A stretch of 37,544 bases of DNA, taken from CAYTAU01 sp964442075. GTDB lineage: Bacteria; Bacteroidota; Bacteroidia; Bacteroidales; CAYTAU01. The DNA lies in NCBI GenBank assembly GCA_964442075.1, contig CAYTWH010000031.1, positions 1 through 37,544 of the forward strand, given 5' to 3'. Made by a program: the position numbers and the translations under genes. A model generated the notes under the pieces. That model had not been told where the DNA came from and did not search any database. It worked only from the letters and a program-made list of their open reading frames with translations. Shown here in pieces: positions 35,473 through 37,544 of this stretch (position 1 is the stretch's first letter; each line of letters begins with the position of its first letter).

Positions 35473-37544
35473 TCATTTTTTTGCTGATTGATTTAATATT
35501 TGTTTTAATTGCTTAATTTCAGCCTTTAAGGTGTCAATATCGTTTTGCTGTTTTTTAAATGTATCTTTTATTTCACTACTTGTTATATCTCCTTTATCTG
35601 TATTGTAATACCAATCAACATCAACTAAAACATTTATAAAACCCGTTCCCTTAATATTGTAATTATCTATTGCTCTACCTATAACCATTCCAGATTTAGT
35701 TGCTTTCATACCTACTTTTTCTGTTGATGATATTGTAATATAATCGCCAATTTTTATTGCTCCATTTTCGGTATTTACTTTAGTATTAATAACCCCCATT
35801 AGGCCTACGAGAACATCATTATCATGAGATTTGGCAGAAGCAGGTGAATTTCCAACCATAGCGGGATTAGAAGAATAAACACCAAGTATAAGATTAGGAT
35901 TATTATTATTTGCTCCATCAACAGTATATGTTTTATTTGTCGACATCATTATTATATCTCCTGGCTCATAAGCTAAAGTTGTATCTGCTTTAGGAAAATA
36001 TTCTGCATAATCTGCACCTCCACCATGCCATGCATTATCACAATATCCATCGCCATCATTATCAAATCTAAACTCAACATCCCAGCTATTATTTCCATGA
36101 TATGAATCAAAACGAACTATATTTCCAGTGCCACGTGTAGTAACCAAAAGTGCTAAATCAGTTGCTGCCGTGCTGCTATTTTCAATAAGCATTGAGATAC
36201 CTGTACTTGCTGTATTTTTAAAGAAACCCGTTGATCCAGAAGTTCCTACATCACTTGATGTTACATACAATCTATGACTCCCTGGAGTTATAATACCCAT
36301 TCCTACATTGCTGTCATCACTAATAGTCATTGTTGGAGTTGCACTCTCATTATAAAAATTTAAGTCATTGGTTTGACAATTGTATAGAATTTTCGCATAT
36401 TGAGCTGCCTCATAACCTGAATCGTAAAAAATAAGACCTGCTTCTGTTTCCAATAAGTTAGAGATTTCAATATTAGCTGAACTACCGTTAACTTCAAGCT
36501 TGTTACTTGGGGCCGTTGTTCCAATTCCTACATTGCCTCCCATAATTGCCATTGTATTAATTTGTGTTACTAAATAATCTGTAGTTGGGTTATTCAAGCT
36601 TATTCCAAAAGAATATTCTCCAGACACATTTATTTCTCTTCCCATTGCTGTTGTTCCCAATCCGCTCGCAGTTGTCATAATTCCTGTAGTAAAAGAAGTA
36701 TTTCCGCTTGCAATTGTATTATTTCCAATTGCAGTTGAAGCTCCTCCGCTAGCCGTTGTATAATATCCCATTGCAGTTGAACCGTCTCCACTAGCTGTAG
36801 TAGATTCTCCCATTGCAGTTGCAGTAGGCCAGCTGGCTGTTGTTGCAAGTCCCATAGCTGTTGAAAAGCGTCCACTTGCTGTTGTTTCACTACCTAATGC
36901 CGTTGAATAATCACCACTTGCAATTGACCAATATCCTAATGCTAATGAAGCCTCACCACTTGCTTTTGATTCATATCCCAAAGCAATTGAATAGGCTGCA
37001 CTTGCAATTGATCTACATCCCATAGTTACAGAATACCATCCTCCTGCATTTGTATTATACCCCATAGCTGTAGAATATTGACCGGAAGCAGTATTTTGTA
37101 TGCCAAGTGCAAAAGCACCCTGACTTAATGCTTCTGAACCCATACCAAAAGCATAAGAATAATCGCCACTTGCAATTGTAGCCGAAGTTGCGGTACCTGA
37201 AGAATCAACACCAGTAGAACCAAGGGCAAAACTTCTCAAACCTGAAGCTTTAGCTCCGGAACCAATTGCATAAGAACCTGTATTTTCAGTTTTAGCAAAA
37301 TTTCCAAGAGAATAAGAATCATTTCCTTCTGCGTTTGCATTATTGCCTATTGCTGTTGAATTATTACCAAATGCTCTGGCATGATAACCCAATGCTTGAG
37401 AATAATTACCAATTGCTTTTGATTCAAAACCGGATGCAAATGAATTAATCCCAATACTATCTTTATCTTCTATTATAACTCTTCCTGTGAGAAATGCTTC
37501 TTTTGTAGGATACCATAATATTCTTGGTTCACTTGGAACTATTG
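35473..37544 (-). CDS. Fibre paralogue H (partial): YadA head, G2-like cap
   Basis: The reading frame stays open to the right edge of the window, so the true start and N-terminus are outside. The visible part (about 690 codons) begins with IVPSEPRILWYPTKEAFL, nearly identical to paralogue C. Some 25 YadA-type head units follow (A-x-G-x-x-S/A-x-A-x-G, for example STAMGLATTASWPTATAMG). After a VGIGTTAPSNKLEVNG segment and a beta region, the C-terminal cap differs from all others: GGGADYAEYFP, LAYEPGDIIMMS, LILGVYSSNPAMVG, LVGLMGVINTKV, GAIKIGDYITISS. This pattern resembles the YAE-x-F Peptidase_G2 autoprocessing domain of some phage appendages, which is an inference by eye. A coiled coil and ILNQSAKK close it. 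Confidence 0.85.
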   Translation of the reverse strand, partial: IVPSEPRILWYPTKEAFLTGRVIIEDKDSIGINSFASGFESKAIGNYSQALGYHARAFGNNSTAIGNNANAEGNDSYSLGNFAKTENTGSYAIGSGAKASGLRSFALGSTGVDSSGTATSATIASGDYSYAFGMGSEALSQGAFALGIQNTASGQYSTAMGYNTNAGGWYSVTMGCRSIASAAYSIALGYESKASGEASLALGYWSIASGDYSTALGSETTASGRFSTAMGLATTASWPTATAMGESTTASGDGSTAMGYYTTASGGASTAIGNNTIASGNTSFTTGIMTTASGLGTTAMGREINVSGEYSFGISLNNPTTDYLVTQINTMAIMGGNVGIGTTAPSNKLEVNGSSANIEISNLLETEAGLIFYDSGYEAAQYAKILYNCQTNDLNFYNESATPTMTISDDSNVGMGIITPGSHRLYVTSSDVGTSGSTGFFKNTASTGISMLIENSSTAATDLALLVTTRGTGNIVRFDSYHGNNSWDVEFRFDNDGDGYCDNAWHGGGADYAEYFPKADTTLAYEPGDIIMMSTNKTYTVDGANNNNPNLILGVYSSNPAMVGNSPASAKSHDNDVLVGLMGVINTKVNTENGAIKIGDYITISSTEKVGMKATKSGMVIGRAIDNYNIKGTGFINVLVDVDWYYNTDKGDITSSEIKDTFKKQQNDIDTLKAEIKQLKQILNQSAKK

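Noticed and set aside
35473..37392. A start codon for fibre gene H at 37392
   Set aside because: The codon there is TTG inside a YadA repeat, and the frame continues upstream to the window edge with clear similarity to paralogue C. The gene is partial.
18644..37544. A prophage tail-fibre region
   Set aside because: S74-type caps are common in phage fibres, but every complete gene here has a Sec signal peptide, and no capsid, tail, terminase, integrase or lysis gene is present in the window. The right edge is not visible, so a small doubt remains.

Overview
The window looks like a chromosomal segment of an AT-rich member of the Bacteroidota. The evidence is T9SS-type sorting domains of both type A and type B, SprB-type and Ig/PKD-like surface repeats, a Bacteroidota-style PheS with a Cys4 insert, promoter-like TAnnTTTG elements, and no clear Shine-Dalgarno sequences. 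There are no tRNA or rRNA genes, transposases, CRISPR arrays or phage structural genes. I cannot name a genus from the sequence alone.

Layout. Positions 1-250 hold the start of a minus-strand surface protein whose rest lies outside the window. Positions 343-2106 hold a compact minus-strand operon: an ECF sigma factor, a one-TM protein that is probably its anti-sigma partner, and a lipoprotein made of two copies of a module resembling part of GldN (a T9SS/gliding component). Positions 2107-2449 are non-coding and carry two REP-like palindromes. dnaX follows (2450-4174, minus). Just upstream of it lies a degraded DapA-like pseudogene (4193-4474) with three in-frame stops. A divergent promoter region then leads into the plus-strand cluster pheS, a type-A T9SS cargo, a small exported protein, and a 1555-aa multidomain type-B T9SS cargo. 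A strong bidirectional terminator (about 11935-11967) separates this cluster from a convergent 2195-aa type-A cargo with about 23 tandem Ig/PKD-like modules.

The most striking part is 18644-37544: at least eight consecutive minus-strand paralogues, spaced 51 bp or less apart or overlapping by ATGA. Each complete one has a signal peptide. Seven share a block containing a twin RGGFAVGG motif; for the eighth that block lies beyond the window. Each has a head of either about 16-residue N-x-F-x-G-x-x-S/A-G repeats or YadA-type repeats. Each ends in an exchangeable C-terminal cap: a Peptidase_S74-type intramolecular chaperone in six, a KIDHPLDP-type domain in one, and a G2-like YAEY domain in one. 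Most finish in a coiled coil and a shared LLNxSxKK tail. None has a recognisable T9SS sorting domain. Perfect nucleotide identity between neighbours (283 bp between two of them) and mosaic sharing of heads and caps point to ongoing recombination. My inference is a cell-surface, self-trimerising fibre or adhesin locus with built-in diversification, built from modules best known from phage tail fibres but encoded as a host operon beside giant T9SS adhesins.
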